Part shown: in pieces, positions 24,736-37,800 of the stretch | How the letters are laid out: every line of letters starts with the position of its first letter | Position numbering within the stretch: position 1 is the stretch's first letter | From: Phalacrocorax aristotelis | Taxonomy: Eukaryota; Chordata; Aves; Suliformes; Phalacrocoracidae | Length of the DNA: 64,000 nucleotides | Direction of reading: 5' to 3' | NCBI RefSeq assembly: GCF_949628215.1 | Contig: NC_134283.1 | Location: forward strand, 25,398,975-25,462,974 | Notes under the pieces: generated by a model | The model's database searches: none | Told to the model about the DNA's origin: nothing | Seen by the model: the letters and a program-made list of their open reading frames with translations, nothing else | Position numbers and translations under genes: made by a program

Positions 24736-27340
24736 TGAGTGCAGGTGGGCACACCCCCAGACACAGGCTCGGAGAGCTGCTCTCCCCTGGGGCAGCTCTG
24801 GTAATCAGTCGAATATGAATCCTCACTTTTTGCCTCTTTCCATAAAGTCTGTTGGAGCCCAGTTCTCTTGGACAGCCTCTCCTGCCCAGATGTGGGGCTG
24901 GAGCCAGCCAAAAGGCTCAAGGCACATGCACGAGTCCTGCCTCAGGTTTCCTATGAAACCAGATGAAAACTTCCCATGGGCTTTGTGAGGGTGCCTGTCG
25001 GGTTGGCCTGGGAAGCCACAAGTTGTTTCCTCAGACACTAAAGGTGGTGAGAAGAAAAAGCCCTTATGCTTAGCCTGAATATGCCCCATGGCCGCAGTGC
25101 TGAGGCACCGGGGCTTTGGAATGGGTATGAAATGGGCAAGGGATGAAATGATGCTTGAAAACAGCAGTCCTGACAGGCAATTCAAGGTGTGATTGGGGAA
25201 GCTGCAGTTACTGGTGATTTTGTGCCCGGATCCATGGTGTGTTGAAGGCAGTAAGAGCCTGACCTAGTTTGGAAGCATGAGGAGAGTCAGTGCTGGGAAG
25301 CTCCTGCCAGGCAGATGGAAAATATGTCTCTGCTGCAACACTGAGTGGAGCTCACCCAGGGTCCCAGACAGCTCTGCTGGGGAACATGTTTGGCAGCACA
25401 CTTTGTTAAACAAATAAACTGCCCATTCACAGTGAAACAGAGCAGCCCTGAGACTCAGTTCTCAGTTCATTTTTTTCAGCTAGACATTGCAGGGAACCGT
25501 TACAAGGGATCATGTCCCATCTGTGCTGCTTTTTAGCAAAAGCCTCCTGCTGTGTCTGACGTGATTTTCACCATTGATTATGGGGAAGGTGGCTCATTGC
25601 TGCAGTGTGGGGAGCCGGCTTGGGCTGACGTCCACCTCGGCAGACCCCCATGGGATATGTGTAGGACGGGGGGTACAGGTCCCCACCGTGGATGGGCTGC
25701 TGGGGCCTGCTGCGGTGGTTCCTCTTCCACAGCAAAGCTGTCCTGCCCATGCTGGCCCTTGTAGTTCCCGTGCCATCCCAGGAGGTGCTGCCTCGCCCGG
25801 GCTGGGTACTGGTCCCCCAACGTGCTGTGGCTTCATATCCTTTAGACAAAGCTTGTTGGGGGAACGCACGGCTTGTGTGGCAAGGGAAGGTGCATCACCC
25901 AGTACCTCCCGAGTAAGAAGTGCAAGTGTAGTTCCGCTATCTCCCATGCATGTGCAAACACGAGTGCCTAAAGGTGAGTGACTGCCAGCTCCCACCCCAG
26001 GATGGCAGGACAGGACTGCGTCTCACTGAGGAAGGATTTTCCCATTTGCTTTCTGAGTGCTATGGTGTTTTACTGTTATGGATACCAACCCTGCAGCAAC
26101 GACTTTGTAACCAAATAAAATGACTCAGCAAATGCCAAAATAGCTGCAGTTCACCCAGAGGCTGGAGGCAGATGAAAATACAGCCTTCTCATCGCACTGG
26201 GCAATGGCAATGGAAGTGTACCTCTCTTCAAAAACGAGTGTAGGTGCTCTGGGGTTTTTTTTGGGAGATACTAATGGGATGGAAAAAGCATTTTTCTACC
26301 CAACAGGCCTCCTGGCTTAGTGTGGACTGGTGAGTTGAGTAATTGTTATTACCCTGCCTTAAAGCAGTTTGGAAGTCTGCGAGCAGTCTTTAGAGAGTGA
26401 TTGTCCCTCTCCAAAAGCCCCCATAAAAATGAGTCAAATCTCTGTTTAAATTTAAAGGATGCCCTCGAGACCATTAGCTCTGCTTAGGAACTGCAGTCCT
26501 AACCCATTAAGATAAAAATAAATACAGCTTATTTTAGGAAGAGGGAAGTGGAAGCCAGCCCAAGCACCACTGAGCCACTGCAAGCACAGAAGACATGTTA
26601 AGGTTGGGGATTTTTCTTTTGTCTCATGCACCTCCTAATTCAAGGTGATATTCAGCAATCTTTTTGACTTGCTACAATTGGCTCCTGCCTAGGTATCTAA
26701 TAACATAGTTAGACAAGAAAAGACTCTTCTGAAAATGCCTGTATTTCCCAAAATACAAGAACTCCAGCCCCATTTCTGGAGTCTGTAGCAGCAGCAGTGG
26801 TCCCAGTACCTGGGGAGATGGGCAGCGTTTGCCAAAGCCAGGCAAGCCAGCAACCGATGTCACTTCCCTGTCATGGTCCAGTGCTGCTATCCCTCAGGGC
26901 AAAGCAGCGGCCCCTGTGAAAAACTACGAGTGAAAAACTACTTCCATTGCGTGCAAGCAGTGACAGCCTGTGCAGACAGCGATAGCTACAGGTAAAATCC
27001 CCTCTCCTACTGCCACTTTCCAAGCAGAGAATTTTGCACTAGAGCTGGCTTTTCTTTTCTCAGAGAATTGATAATTCGCTAAAAATGGTCTTTTAGCTAT
27101 TCCTAAAATACTGAGAAAATATTAGTGTACCGGCAGAATATACTGCGGGGCTGTGCTGCCTCGCTGGTGTTAAAACCTGCAGCCCAGTGCTTTTGGTTCT
27201 GCACATGCCCAGCATTAGACTTGTTAAAGCAAGAAGGGACAGCCAAGCAAAACCAGAAGCCAGCTGAAGGCACCGTTTTCTTCCTTCGGCCCAGGTCTGA
27301 TGCAGCCCTGCAGCTGATGGCATAACCCCTTCCCAGCAGA

Positions 27341-27940
27341 GGGGAGCAGAGCCAGGAGCGGTGTGATCGCGAGGGAACTCCTCCTTCACCCATGCCGCTG
27401 TGACAGCCGCCTTGCTAACAGGGCACTACAGCAGGCAACTTCAGCCTCAGGCCTCGCGCTCCAGCACCCGCCTCCCCGATGCACTGCTAGCATGCCTCAG
27501 AGCAGCTTGTGGGTAAAGAGCAGCAACAGGTTAAAACTCTGCTGTGAGGTGGTGTTGGAGCCAAATTTGTAGTTGTTAGCTTTATGTTAAAAATCAGGAA
27601 CAAATAATTGTGCAAATGTGCTACAGAAGTAAATGCGTCTGAAAAAACGTCCCGCTCTTAAGAGATGTGGGGCGAGGTTATAGAGCAACGGGCCAAGGAC
27701 TGCGCTTAGATCCAAACGCAGCGCGGACGAGTGGCTGGGTGGAGGCCGTTTCTAAAATGCTTTGAAACTACTGAACTTACTTTTAAGACTTTGTAGCTTA
27801 GAAATGTTGGGTTTGTTAATCCGTCCGCTGAGCAAGGTTTTCTTAGGCAAAGTGGATTTTTTTTCTCCGTTCCACCAAGGTCTGAAATATGTTCTGCAGA
27901 AGCAAAAAATCATCACTATCTACTACCCCGGTGGGTTTCT
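27341..27940. promoter_or_regulatory. CpG-enriched block, candidate upstream promoter
   Basis: CpG dinucleotides are clearly denser here than in the 10 kb on either side, for example ATCGCGAGG, CTCGCGCTCC and CAGCGCGGACGAG. No coding exon was found. One explanation is the promoter and first non-coding exon of C1QTNF2, which must lie upstream of 16.3 kb on the minus strand. No splice donor could be fixed, so this is an inference. Confidence 0.3.
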
Positions 27941-29031
27941 GGTTGTGTCACCTAAGAGATGTGAACAAATTTGTCTCACATAAAATAACTAGTTTAAGTT
28001 AGAATGATATTTCTGTCTCCTTCTTTGTTGCATCCAGCAAAATGAATGCAAACGGGAGTGCTATCAGAACAGTGAGGAGTTGCCTGGACATGGTTCAGAC
28101 CATGGTGTTTTGGCCTGAACAGAGTAAAGTTAGACCCAAAAGCAGTATGGGAAAGTGCAGTTATTGGGTTGCACCAGGCACTAGTGAGCACAGAAAATCC
28201 TGCCTCTTCTGTTTTTACTTTTTCCTGAAAGTTGAACTCTGTTTCATCCTTAACTAGTTGTTATCATCCCTGCTTTTTTCTGATCTCAACAGCCTAAACC
28301 AATTAGGCTTATGTCGAACAGTGCATCTCTCTCATTAACCCACTCAAGAACGCCATAAAGATCCAATTACAAAGAAATGTGGAGACAGTAAAAGAACTAC
28401 CTTCTGGCATGCCTTGAAAGATAACACAGAACGCTAAACTTCTCAACAAAAAAAAAAAAAATAAAGGGGAATGTTTTAATCTACATGTTTTAAAAATGCA
28501 AACTTCTTCGACTCAGCCGGCTAGCGCACGCTTTGCAGACTCAGTATGCCTCAGAAAACCCATCTGCAACAGGATGAAAAATGAGGCAAAGTCATTGCTG
28601 AGAAGGGAGAAAATAATTTTTCAGCTTTGCCAAGGGCAAGATTCAGCGAAAGCTGCCCTGACTGTGCTGGGAGGGTCTGTCTTGCATTATGATTTGAGAA
28701 TTTGACTAGTCTGTTACAGGGCTAAGGAATTTCCTCTCGCCTTGCTCTGTCTTGGTGTGTGCAAGAAACAATTCTCAACTTCAGCTGGAGTATGCTCACT
28801 TTCACTGCACGTTCATTTTTGTCCAAGCTAGCCTATAAACTTGTTTCAAACGCATTTTAGAAAGGAAAAATTCTTCTTGTGCAGTAGGAAGCAGTCTTTG
28901 GATATGCACAGTCATATTGCATGCCAAATCCGAGGGGAAGCAGATGGAGGAAAATTAATCCTCATGATCAGATCCACAATGTTCTTTAACATTTAACCTT
29001 TATGATATAAATAGGACAACATGTTTTAAGC
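27941..29031. other. Intergenic sequence left of SLU7
   Basis: Nothing recognisable beyond an A-rich run at 28447-28461. It lies beyond the most distal candidate SLU7 poly(A) signal. Confidence 0.5.
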
Positions 29032-29037
29032 TTTATT
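29032..29037 (-). terminator. SLU7: Candidate distal poly(A) signal for SLU7
   Basis: AATAAA on the minus strand (context CAAATAAAGC), the first canonical hexamer found downstream of the SLU7 stop. It would imply a 2.6-kb 3'UTR. Nearer ATTAAA variants occur at 30711-30716 and 30618-30623 and may be used instead. Confidence 0.35.
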
Positions 29038-31630
29038 TGTCCTTTAACTGTTGAGACTGATCCAGACAAGATCTACTCTGCATCATTCACAAGCTCAAGG
29101 AACTGCATTTTGAATAAACCACTACTAATTGCTTTTTTCCCTGGAGCTGCCTTTCTGCTTCACCAGAGGAAACTGGTCCATCTTCCCCATCGGCACTTTC
29201 TCAGCAGAGCGAGACAGGGCATGCGGAAAGTAAGCTGCAGTCCTGTCTTCAGGTATGGAAAAGAAAATCCATCCACATGAGCGTGCTTAAGGTGGAATTC
29301 AGTGAGTTCACTTGTAATAAACATCTCTCTCTGTAGCACTGAGAGCACGTTATATTGGCTTCTAAAAAACACGTACCCTTAATTCTCTCCCCATTTTTCT
29401 CTTGAATATAAGAAAAATACTCACTAAACAAGAGTTTAAATCTGAACTTTACAGGCTGCCTAGACTGGTGAATTATTTGTTCTTCATTCTAAATTGCTCT
29501 TTTCAGTGTTATGTCTAAATTGCCTCCTTTATAAAGAATCAAGTCTCTAGCTACTTTTAGAAAGGTATCTAAATAGCTCAAGGACCATTCTGACACCTCA
29601 TCATCCCCCAAACTGAACTTGGCACTGACCAAGACATCAGCAGTCGGTACCTCTGCAGCTGGAGGTATGCTGGCCAGAACACTAGGTGTTACAGCCCTGA
29701 GAAGAATCATAGTTTACAGTTCAGCTAATTCAGAAAAGTCACCCAGGGACAGTTTGTGTTCAGGTCATACCAGAGGATCTCTGGACCACAGTAAATGCTC
29801 AACCTAAAATCCTGATCATCAGTGAGAATATCACACACAGTTTTAATACAGAACTACCTTGCTGGCTAATGCGGGATTCCCATTATTAGCATTTCTGTAT
29901 GCTGAATTAAAAGACTCAATCCTCAAAGTGGCTGTGAAATCACACACATGACACTTGAATGTATGTTTATGGTATGTAATTGCTTCTGGAGAAGAGCAGT
30001 TTTCCCTTGAAATTATCCATAACCTAGAAAGGTCAAGAGGCGAGCTGATGTGGAAATCTAGAACATGAGTCACTAGTATAAGCGGAATGAAAACTATATC
30101 CCTAATATTTTTCCCCCTCCAACTGTCTAAATCCACATAATTTGTGAAAACATAAAAGCAATTTCTGCAAAAGGTGATTTTTACTCTTTAAAGCTTTTCC
30201 TTCCTGATACTTGGTTATATTAACAATTCTACCCCCGATCTTTGATCTCACTAGTTGGTTACATTTTTTTGCAAGTGCTAGGAGGATTTTAAAATCAAAT
30301 TTTATAAATAAAAGTCCACAGTCAGATTTATAAATCTTATAAAATAAAGTCTGCATTCAGAATTAGTATTTCTGTAACAAAAATAAAGGGGAAGCAGATT
30401 TGGAGGAAACCAGCTTTACAGGTGGAAATTACAGGTACAGCATGTTACAGGTGTAACCTACTGTTTCATTTTCTTCCAGTAACTTTAACTTCCTTCATTT
30501 TTTACAAGGTGGAAACTGTAATCAGGTTCCTAATTTTAAGAGGAAAAGCCAAGATTACAGAGTCTTCATTGTCCTACCATTAATATAACCACATTAAATG
30601 CAGTTATAAGAGCCATGTTTAATAAGACAGTTTAAGCCATAATAGAAATAATTCTCAAGGCTTCCAACTCTAAAGTCATGCTGTGAAGTTTTTCACCCAT
30701 TTCTTCAGCTTTTAATATCTATTAAAAGGGGAGTATCTATTAGGGGAAAACTCCCACTTTAAGGAACTGATATTGCCAAACACAAAGCAGATGTTGCTTC
30801 ACATTATCACAAGGTATTAGAGCCTGACACTTAGAATTACACCATGTAACAGGACTCTGGAAGTTAGAAGGGTAAGATGAATACTGTTACCAAACAGAAA
30901 ACCAAAGAACTCACATCTTTGCAGCTGAAATTTCTATGTTCACATCTGCAGAAACAAAATTAGAATTTAAATGCTCTACAGTCAGCTTCTACCCTCTTAA
31001 TTAAAAAGGCTGGACAGCATTTAAGATCTTTATATTAATTTAACCAAAACTGTACAAAGCAAACAATCTTTACATTTCCAAAATACTTACTACAAAGTTG
31101 TCAACAAAGAAGATATTTCTCCCTTTAAAGCCATGTGACAGGCAACTCTCTTTACAAACAGGAGGCTTCAGTAGCTGTATGAAATTTTTTTTCCAACAAT
31201 TGTTGTTCTGTGTTGTGACACCTGCTGACCATTTGAGTAGTCAGTTTTACTGAGTGTATCATGATTCTGTGGATACATCAGCTGGCCAAAACAAACCTAG
31301 AATCCCAGCCAGCATCAGATCTTTCCCAATAAAGAATTTACAGAGTAGGCGTACATGTTCTATATATACATAGAATTTTATATATACACATGTGTGTCTG
31401 TATATATATATTTGTGACTGTATATGTATATACACACACATGTATAAAATTGCTGTAAGTATTGTACAGTTTATATCTGTTGAAAGAAGTTTTCACCAAC
31501 TTCTTTGGTGCAAAAAAGGTCTCTGCTATGTCTGGCAATTATTAAGACATGTGGAAGGTAAGCAAGTGTCTATAAAGTTGGAAACAGGTATGAAAAAAAG
31601 TCTTGTGTATTGGAATAATTTTCACCATTA
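29038..31630 (-). other. SLU7: Probable SLU7 3'UTR / downstream sequence
   Basis: AT-rich sequence directly after the SLU7 stop codon with no coding exon recognised on either strand. It includes a TA/CA-rich simple-sequence stretch at about 31361-31445. The true 3' end is uncertain. Confidence 0.45.
31361..31445. repeat. TA/CA-rich simple sequence
   Basis: Imperfect runs of TATATA, TGTGTG and ACACAC about 190-270 bases after the SLU7 stop, so probably within its 3'UTR. Confidence 0.8.
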
Positions 31631-31810
31631 CTACTGTCCAAGAAAAGAGGCCATGGGATCATCAGGTCTCTGACGTTTCATTCTGTAGGCTTCCATTTCC
31701 TCTTCTGTTGGCTCCCTGGTTTCATATAGGCTGTTGTACGGTCTCTTCCTCTCATCTAACTGCATGATTTCTTTAACGTGGAGAAGACGAGCCTCTTCTG
31801 CATTTAGTGC
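31631..31810 (-). CDS. SLU7: SLU7 coding exon 15 (terminal)
   Basis: Residues 522-580 plus stop: [20 protein letters not shown], then [18 protein letters not shown] and ending DPMASFLGQ. Acceptor TTCATTTCAG. Confidence 0.96.
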   Translation of the reverse strand, partial: ALNAEEARLLHVKEIMQLDERKRPYNSLYETREPTEEEMEAYRMKRQRPDDPMASFLGQ

Positions 31811-34800
31811 CTGAAATGAAAGCAAAGAAAAAAAAAAAAACCCAAACAAACAACCCACAATGAAAGTTAAGCAATAAAAAACAACAAAAGTTTGCATTAG
31901 ATTCTAGTATAATGAACAAGCAGCAGGCAGAATGTTGGAATAAGTGGTACACATCTGCCTGGCCCACCTCCAGCACACTTCATTTCATGCTCGTTTTTTA
32001 GTGTTTAACATAAAATGATGGTAATATGATATTTAGCAAACAAGATACTTTAATCTCTTTCCAATTATCCAAATAAAGTAAGAAACTCCTTGGCTTTACG
32101 TAAAATGTAATCATGACCCAGCAAGTACAAAAGCAGATAAGCAAGCATGTCATCTTAGGGGTTTGGGTTTGTTTGTTGGTTTGTTTTTTTTTTTCCCCCA
32201 AGGTTTTTTGAAATACATGTTATCCAATTCCTCAAACTACTACTGTTGCTCCTTCTTGCTACTGAAAAGAAGCTGCATTTGTACAATGCTTTGATTAACC
32301 ATAGTTCAACATTAGTTTCACACTCTGAATATCCAGAGGCAGGCTGCCATGCTTGTGGAAGAGCTGCTCAGCAGCAGTCAGTAGATGGCTTGGTGGATGG
32401 ATTTATTGCATCAGCTATCAGTCTGGGCCCAAGTCTGGGATAAAAAGGGCTAAGTTAAGCTTTGGCAGTGCCTTTGATCTCTCCATCCTTCGTCAATACC
32501 CAAATAATTGTATTCTGCAATGTCTTCTATAGATCTACAGCTGTAATGGGTGCCTAGAAAGGAAGCATTCTAAGTCTTCTAAACTAAGCCTTCCAAAACG
32601 AAGTATTTATTGCATGTTTACCTTAGAAAAAGGGAATGTAATTTAGAACATCTAACAGCATTTTAAATTTGCTTTAGCTCAAAATTAGCATCAAAGAACA
32701 TCCCACAGAATACTGCATTACAGGCTTCACAAAACTGACGTTGCTGTAAAACGTATTTCAAGATCTTTTTGCCACAAAACCACTGAAGAGTATAATGTAC
32801 CTTTTTAAGTTTTTCTTGCTTCTTTTTCTCTTCACCCTCACTATCTGAATTTGAGCTCTTCTTGTGCTTCTTCTTTTTCTTCTCTTTCTGTTTCTCTTGG
32901 TGGATCTGTAAAGTGGAAAACCGGCTACTGTTAAAGATTCAACTTGTGCAAACATTACTAATCTTCAAGCCATTAAATCCCAAGCGTCTATTAATGCTAT
33001 TTGAGAGCTTAGTTCTCAGTGGAGATGTTAATGATCTAATAATGCAGTCTAATAATTTTCAGACTCATCATGACTTACATAATTTTGTAGTTACGCGTAT
33101 CTTTCCATCTCTTAAAACGCTGAGGAAAAATATATGCCTTCCCGAGAAAGGGAAACAACCTACCTCCATCAGTGTTTTGGGTTTTGTTATGTGTTCTTCC
33201 TCCCTGGGTTGCTCTTCCAGTAAGCTTGCTTCAGCATTCTGTACAAAAGACAAGAGGAAGGATACCCATTTACTAGGCACAGTTGCAAGGGCAAGGACAA
33301 AAAAAAAAAAACCAAAAAACCACAAACCGCCAAAACCAAAACAGTCTAAAACTTAGGTGGGAAGATGAATGTTTTTTAGCTCTTTCCAAGTGACTAAATA
33401 AGACAATACTTACAGCAATTTCTTTCCCAGCTTCTCCTGTACAGTATGAGTACTTGACAAACGAGTGGCAGCATTTGTAACCCCACTTGCCATCCTTCCA
33501 ATATGAACCCCAAATGCACTGCAAAAGAAAACACCATAGCAGTTATGTCCACAATGATACTCCCGTAAGAGGCAGGCTGCAATTTTTTCTTGAGGTTATA
33601 TCCTAGTAAGTAAATTAGTCAAACAGTCTGGTTGGATTGCTTGACGGTTGGATCTGATGATCTTAGAGGCCTTTTCCAACCTTAATGATTCTATGATTCT
33701 ATTGTCCAGAAGGGAAAGTTATGAGAAATACTTTTGCAACTTTACAGGTACAGTTTCAAAAAAAAGAAAAGCAACAGGATGTGGTCAACTCATATTCAAA
33801 GTCAAAGAGAAACACAATGACTTCCCCTTCAGTTTAAGATTGCCACCGCAATGCCTCCCATTCACAATGCAACCACGACAACTTGACATTCCTCCTTAGT
33901 AGAAAAGGGAGTGTCAGGAGATGACAGAGTTTTGAGACAGGAGAAATTTATCTGCTGTGTCATGTTGTACTGTACCCTACCATGCCTCATTCCCTTCCAA
34001 TGGGAAGAAATATACATTTTTAATAATTTTTACATAAGCTAAGGCTTACTGTATGGTTGTTGATCTTTACATCCTCTTCATATTTAGAGCAAGCAATAGC
34101 TTTCTCTTGTCCTTTGATGACTGTTCCATGTCTAGAGTACTCCACGTAATCTTCTGTTTGAGCTAACAGCAGTTCAGCTGGCGGGGCATCTAGGTGTTCT
34201 TGTCCTCCATACTAAAATACATATATAAATGACATATAATAATTTTGCAAGAAACCCACTTTTTTATGTAGTTAAGCATACATTTCCCCAAAAGTTCCAG
34301 TATAACCAGAGCAGTACTTCCTGTCCACGTCCGAACTTGAACGTTGACAAGGCTAGAACCTAAATGGGTTATTTTGTTCTTTATCAGTTGTCCAAGAAAC
34401 CAGTAGCAAAATACAAGACGGCTATTTATCTAGAAGATTGCACACAAAACTAGAGTCCAAAAATTCTGATTTTCACATTTAAGAGAAAAGAAAAATTTAA
34501 AAATAATTTTGGGAGACAGTTACTTGGGTATTTTACAAAAGATACCACTTTTAAACAGCAAAAGAATTTTTCAACCACTTGTATTATTTAAAAAAAAAAT
34601 CTAAATCCCCACTCCTCCTACACACTGCTGTCAGATTTTTCACTGGAGAAATTCTGACAGCTAAGGGAAGAGCTCCCAATAATCCAAAGAAATGCCAGCA
34701 GATCTTCAAAGGTTCCTATATTAAAAAACATAATGAATCCAATTGATGCGATACTGTGTATAGACATAAAAATCTTTTTCTAAATCTAAGATGCTGAGAA

Positions 34801-37800
34801 CAGCTGATACATTTTCACATAGCATTAGTAATCTTATTTGTTCCCCAAGACCCAGACTTCAGATTCAACAGAATTCTTATTAAATAAAACCAAACGTATA
34901 TTACCTTCTCTAGGATGCTTTCTTTCTGCTGTGCCTTGAAATCTTCCTTTTTCACTTTGAAGGATTTATAAAGTAGCTCTAATTTTGTAGGGTCTGCTTG
35001 AAGATGAACTTCAGAGCCTTTGTCATAAGCCTCCCAAGCAAACACTGCGTACACAAGAGGTTTCACTCAATATTTATTCTAAAACTGACATTCAAATTAC
35101 CATCTTTAATTCTGTAGTAATTCAAAAGAAAGCCTCAATCTAAAAAGATTCATTTCTCTTTTACAAGAAAGAAGCATTGTTAACTTAAGTCTTTAAGACC
35201 ATTTCCTTAAAAAAAACCAAACCAAACCCAAGCCCACTTACGCTGAGTCTGTGCCATTGAAATGGTATCTCCAGTGTAGCGAACAAAGTTGTCACCTGCA
35301 TAACCAACTCTGCAGAAAAGAACAATAAGATCCTTAGCATACAAATAACATGATTTCCTCTTAAATAAAACCACAGTACACCAACAGGAAAAAAAAATTC
35401 TCCTTTGTGCCCTGGGAGTTAAGAATGGAGGGAGAGGAGGGAGCATACAACTCAATATGTGAAATGAAAGTCTAGGCTTTGCATAGAGTCATGAAAGTAT
35501 GAGACAGCAACTCAGAATACATGATGCCTATGTTTATATGCAAACATCTTATGACAGACACCTATAGCTTTGTCTGGGAAACCAAGTGCCATGAGTCAAG
35601 CATGGACCTAATTGCACGATAAATATGTATGAATAGTAGGTGATACTCTAGCATAGCGATTTACAGCTTTTTGTGAATCTCTCTTCGCGCCCAGACCAAG
35701 CGTATTTTACTGGGTTAAAGCCTGGCAACAGCTCTCAGTTACCTTTTGCACACCCCTTGAAGAGATTCACAATGAGTACACAAAACGCAGGTTGACAATC
35801 AAATAATGTTAACAATCCAATTTTCCAGGCTTTTCATCTCCCACTCTAAAAAATTTACAGTCTGCAATGCTGTAGTAGAAACAACAGATTCAACAAAGGT
35901 CAAATTATGGGTCTGGAGGAAAGTGAAAGCATCTGCATCTTCAAAAAAAGAACGGACTGGCATTATTCTAGCTGGGGGCAAGGAGAGGTGGAAAGAGCAT
36001 TATTTGCTAGCATTTAGCCATTGCCACTCTATTTCAGGCAGTGAGCTAATCCGATTACTGTACTCTAAATAAATGTTTCTGCTCACAGCCTGTCTGCTCT
36101 GTATGTCCACAGCACTACACAGGTCATGGCAGGGTCACAGCTCAAGTGCTTGACTCGGGTTTTAAGTGAGACAGCCTTATGCGCCGCCAAAAGTCAGCCT
36201 ATGGCATTCTTTAATTAAGTTGTCTATCTAGACAATGCCAAAGCTTTCAGACCTTTTCCATGCAGACTCCATTAATATGTGAGGAGCTTTTGCTCCTAAT
36301 TCAGGCATTGAGTTAGGTACCATGGATACTCCATGCTAGTGTCCAGTGTTGAACACCTCCAAACGAACACGGGATGAAGTTTAAGATTTGGTTACTGAAA
36401 TACTTTACATAAACGTCATTACTATTCATCGGTGTCACCTCTAGATACAGTAGAGTGTTCTAATCCTTGTACATTACACATTACACATATCCCTGTGGTC
36501 CACATATCCCTGAAGATTTAGGGCCAGTATTACAAAAACACCACTCTATATACTAAAACAAAGAGTGCTGCTAAATAAAACATTTTTTCCATGATTACTA
36601 CTACTTCTATCCATAGCTGACTAGAGATTAATTAGTAAAAGAACATACAGGTAAAAGAAAATACAAAACGATTAATCTCATTTTTAACAGAGTTTTGTTG
36701 GATACACAAGCATGACCCTGTTTTAACTTACTCATCTGGATTCTTGCCTGTATTGGCATATGGGTTCTCCCTCATTGCTCTTGTTTTGGGATCATAATAA
36801 GCAGAGTTTGGATCTAGATTCCTCAGGTACTAGGGAAAGAAAACAGCATATAAGATACTAGGTATTTATGATTTTAAAAGAACTGAAGTTACTACTGTAT
36901 CCCCGAGCTTAGACATTTTAAAAAGGTGTATCTGTGTAAAAGGATGACTGTGACAAGGTCATAACATGAGTAGGAACAGACCTTAACCTCCAAACTCCAA
37001 GACCCATATGCAAACTCATTAATAACTGAGCGTACAATTTTCTGAAATTAACTCTCATGAATCCAAAAGAACCTCTGCAAAGAATTCTTTACTCACTTTT
37101 GCAATATCTTCCCGAATACGTAAGTTTCGAACTGTGATACGTCTTTTAGAGTCAAAGTTCTGCCCAGGCATATCAATGTCATCTGCATATTTATCTTCAT
37201 CTTCATCTTCACTGTTATGATCTCTTTCCTGAGAAGAGATGGGAAACATCTAAATAAAAGAGGACATTAGCTCTAGAGACAAGTATAAGAATCTCTTTTT
37301 AGTAGTTTCATTAAAAATTCCAACAGTAAAAAAACCTAACATTCAACAGGTTTCAGAAATACTCTTGTTAGAGGATTTCCACTTCCTCATGTGGAAACAG
37401 TTACAAAAACATTAACTGTGATGATATTAAGAGAAGTTATCTTGGGCAAAATACACCATATATTAAAAACTAGTTATTTGCTTACATCTCTAAGGTTTGA
37501 CAACACACAGGAGTTAAAACCAAAAACCCCTCTATGAAACCTGGCAACCTCTGTCCAAAAGAATAGGCAGCCAGTGGCAGGAACCCAACATTGAAACCCT
37601 TATGCCACCCTTGTTTCACTGTTCCACTAACTACAGGCCCTTTTTTCTGCCCGTGGTGTGATGCAGTGGGTAATCATCTTACTGTCTGTGAATTTGGTTC
37701 CTCTTCTCCCCACTGGTGTCTTGGGGAGTTCTGCAGCAAACAAAGAGCACATCAGCAGAGAAGACAAGATAGTGGAGAGAGGAAAGATGGCAGGGAGATA

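Larger units (their letters stand above)
16320..27340. other. Sequence upstream of C1QTNF2 coding exons
   Basis: No protein-coding gene is recognised. Because C1QTNF2 appears to have a 5' non-coding exon, part of this stretch is likely its first intron, as in the human gene, whose first exon lies far upstream. It contains a (TTTG)n tract near 18013-18031, a CCCT microsatellite near 23764-23814 and a CR1 fragment near 24665-24735. The many short open frames show no domains. A ZBED8 gene, which sits between C1QTNF2 and SLU7 in human, was not seen. Confidence 0.55.

Noticed and set aside
16320-31600. ZBED8 (C5orf54) expected between C1QTNF2 and SLU7 from human order
   Set aside because: No BED zinc finger or hAT transposase-like frame was found; the gene is probably not present here in birds.
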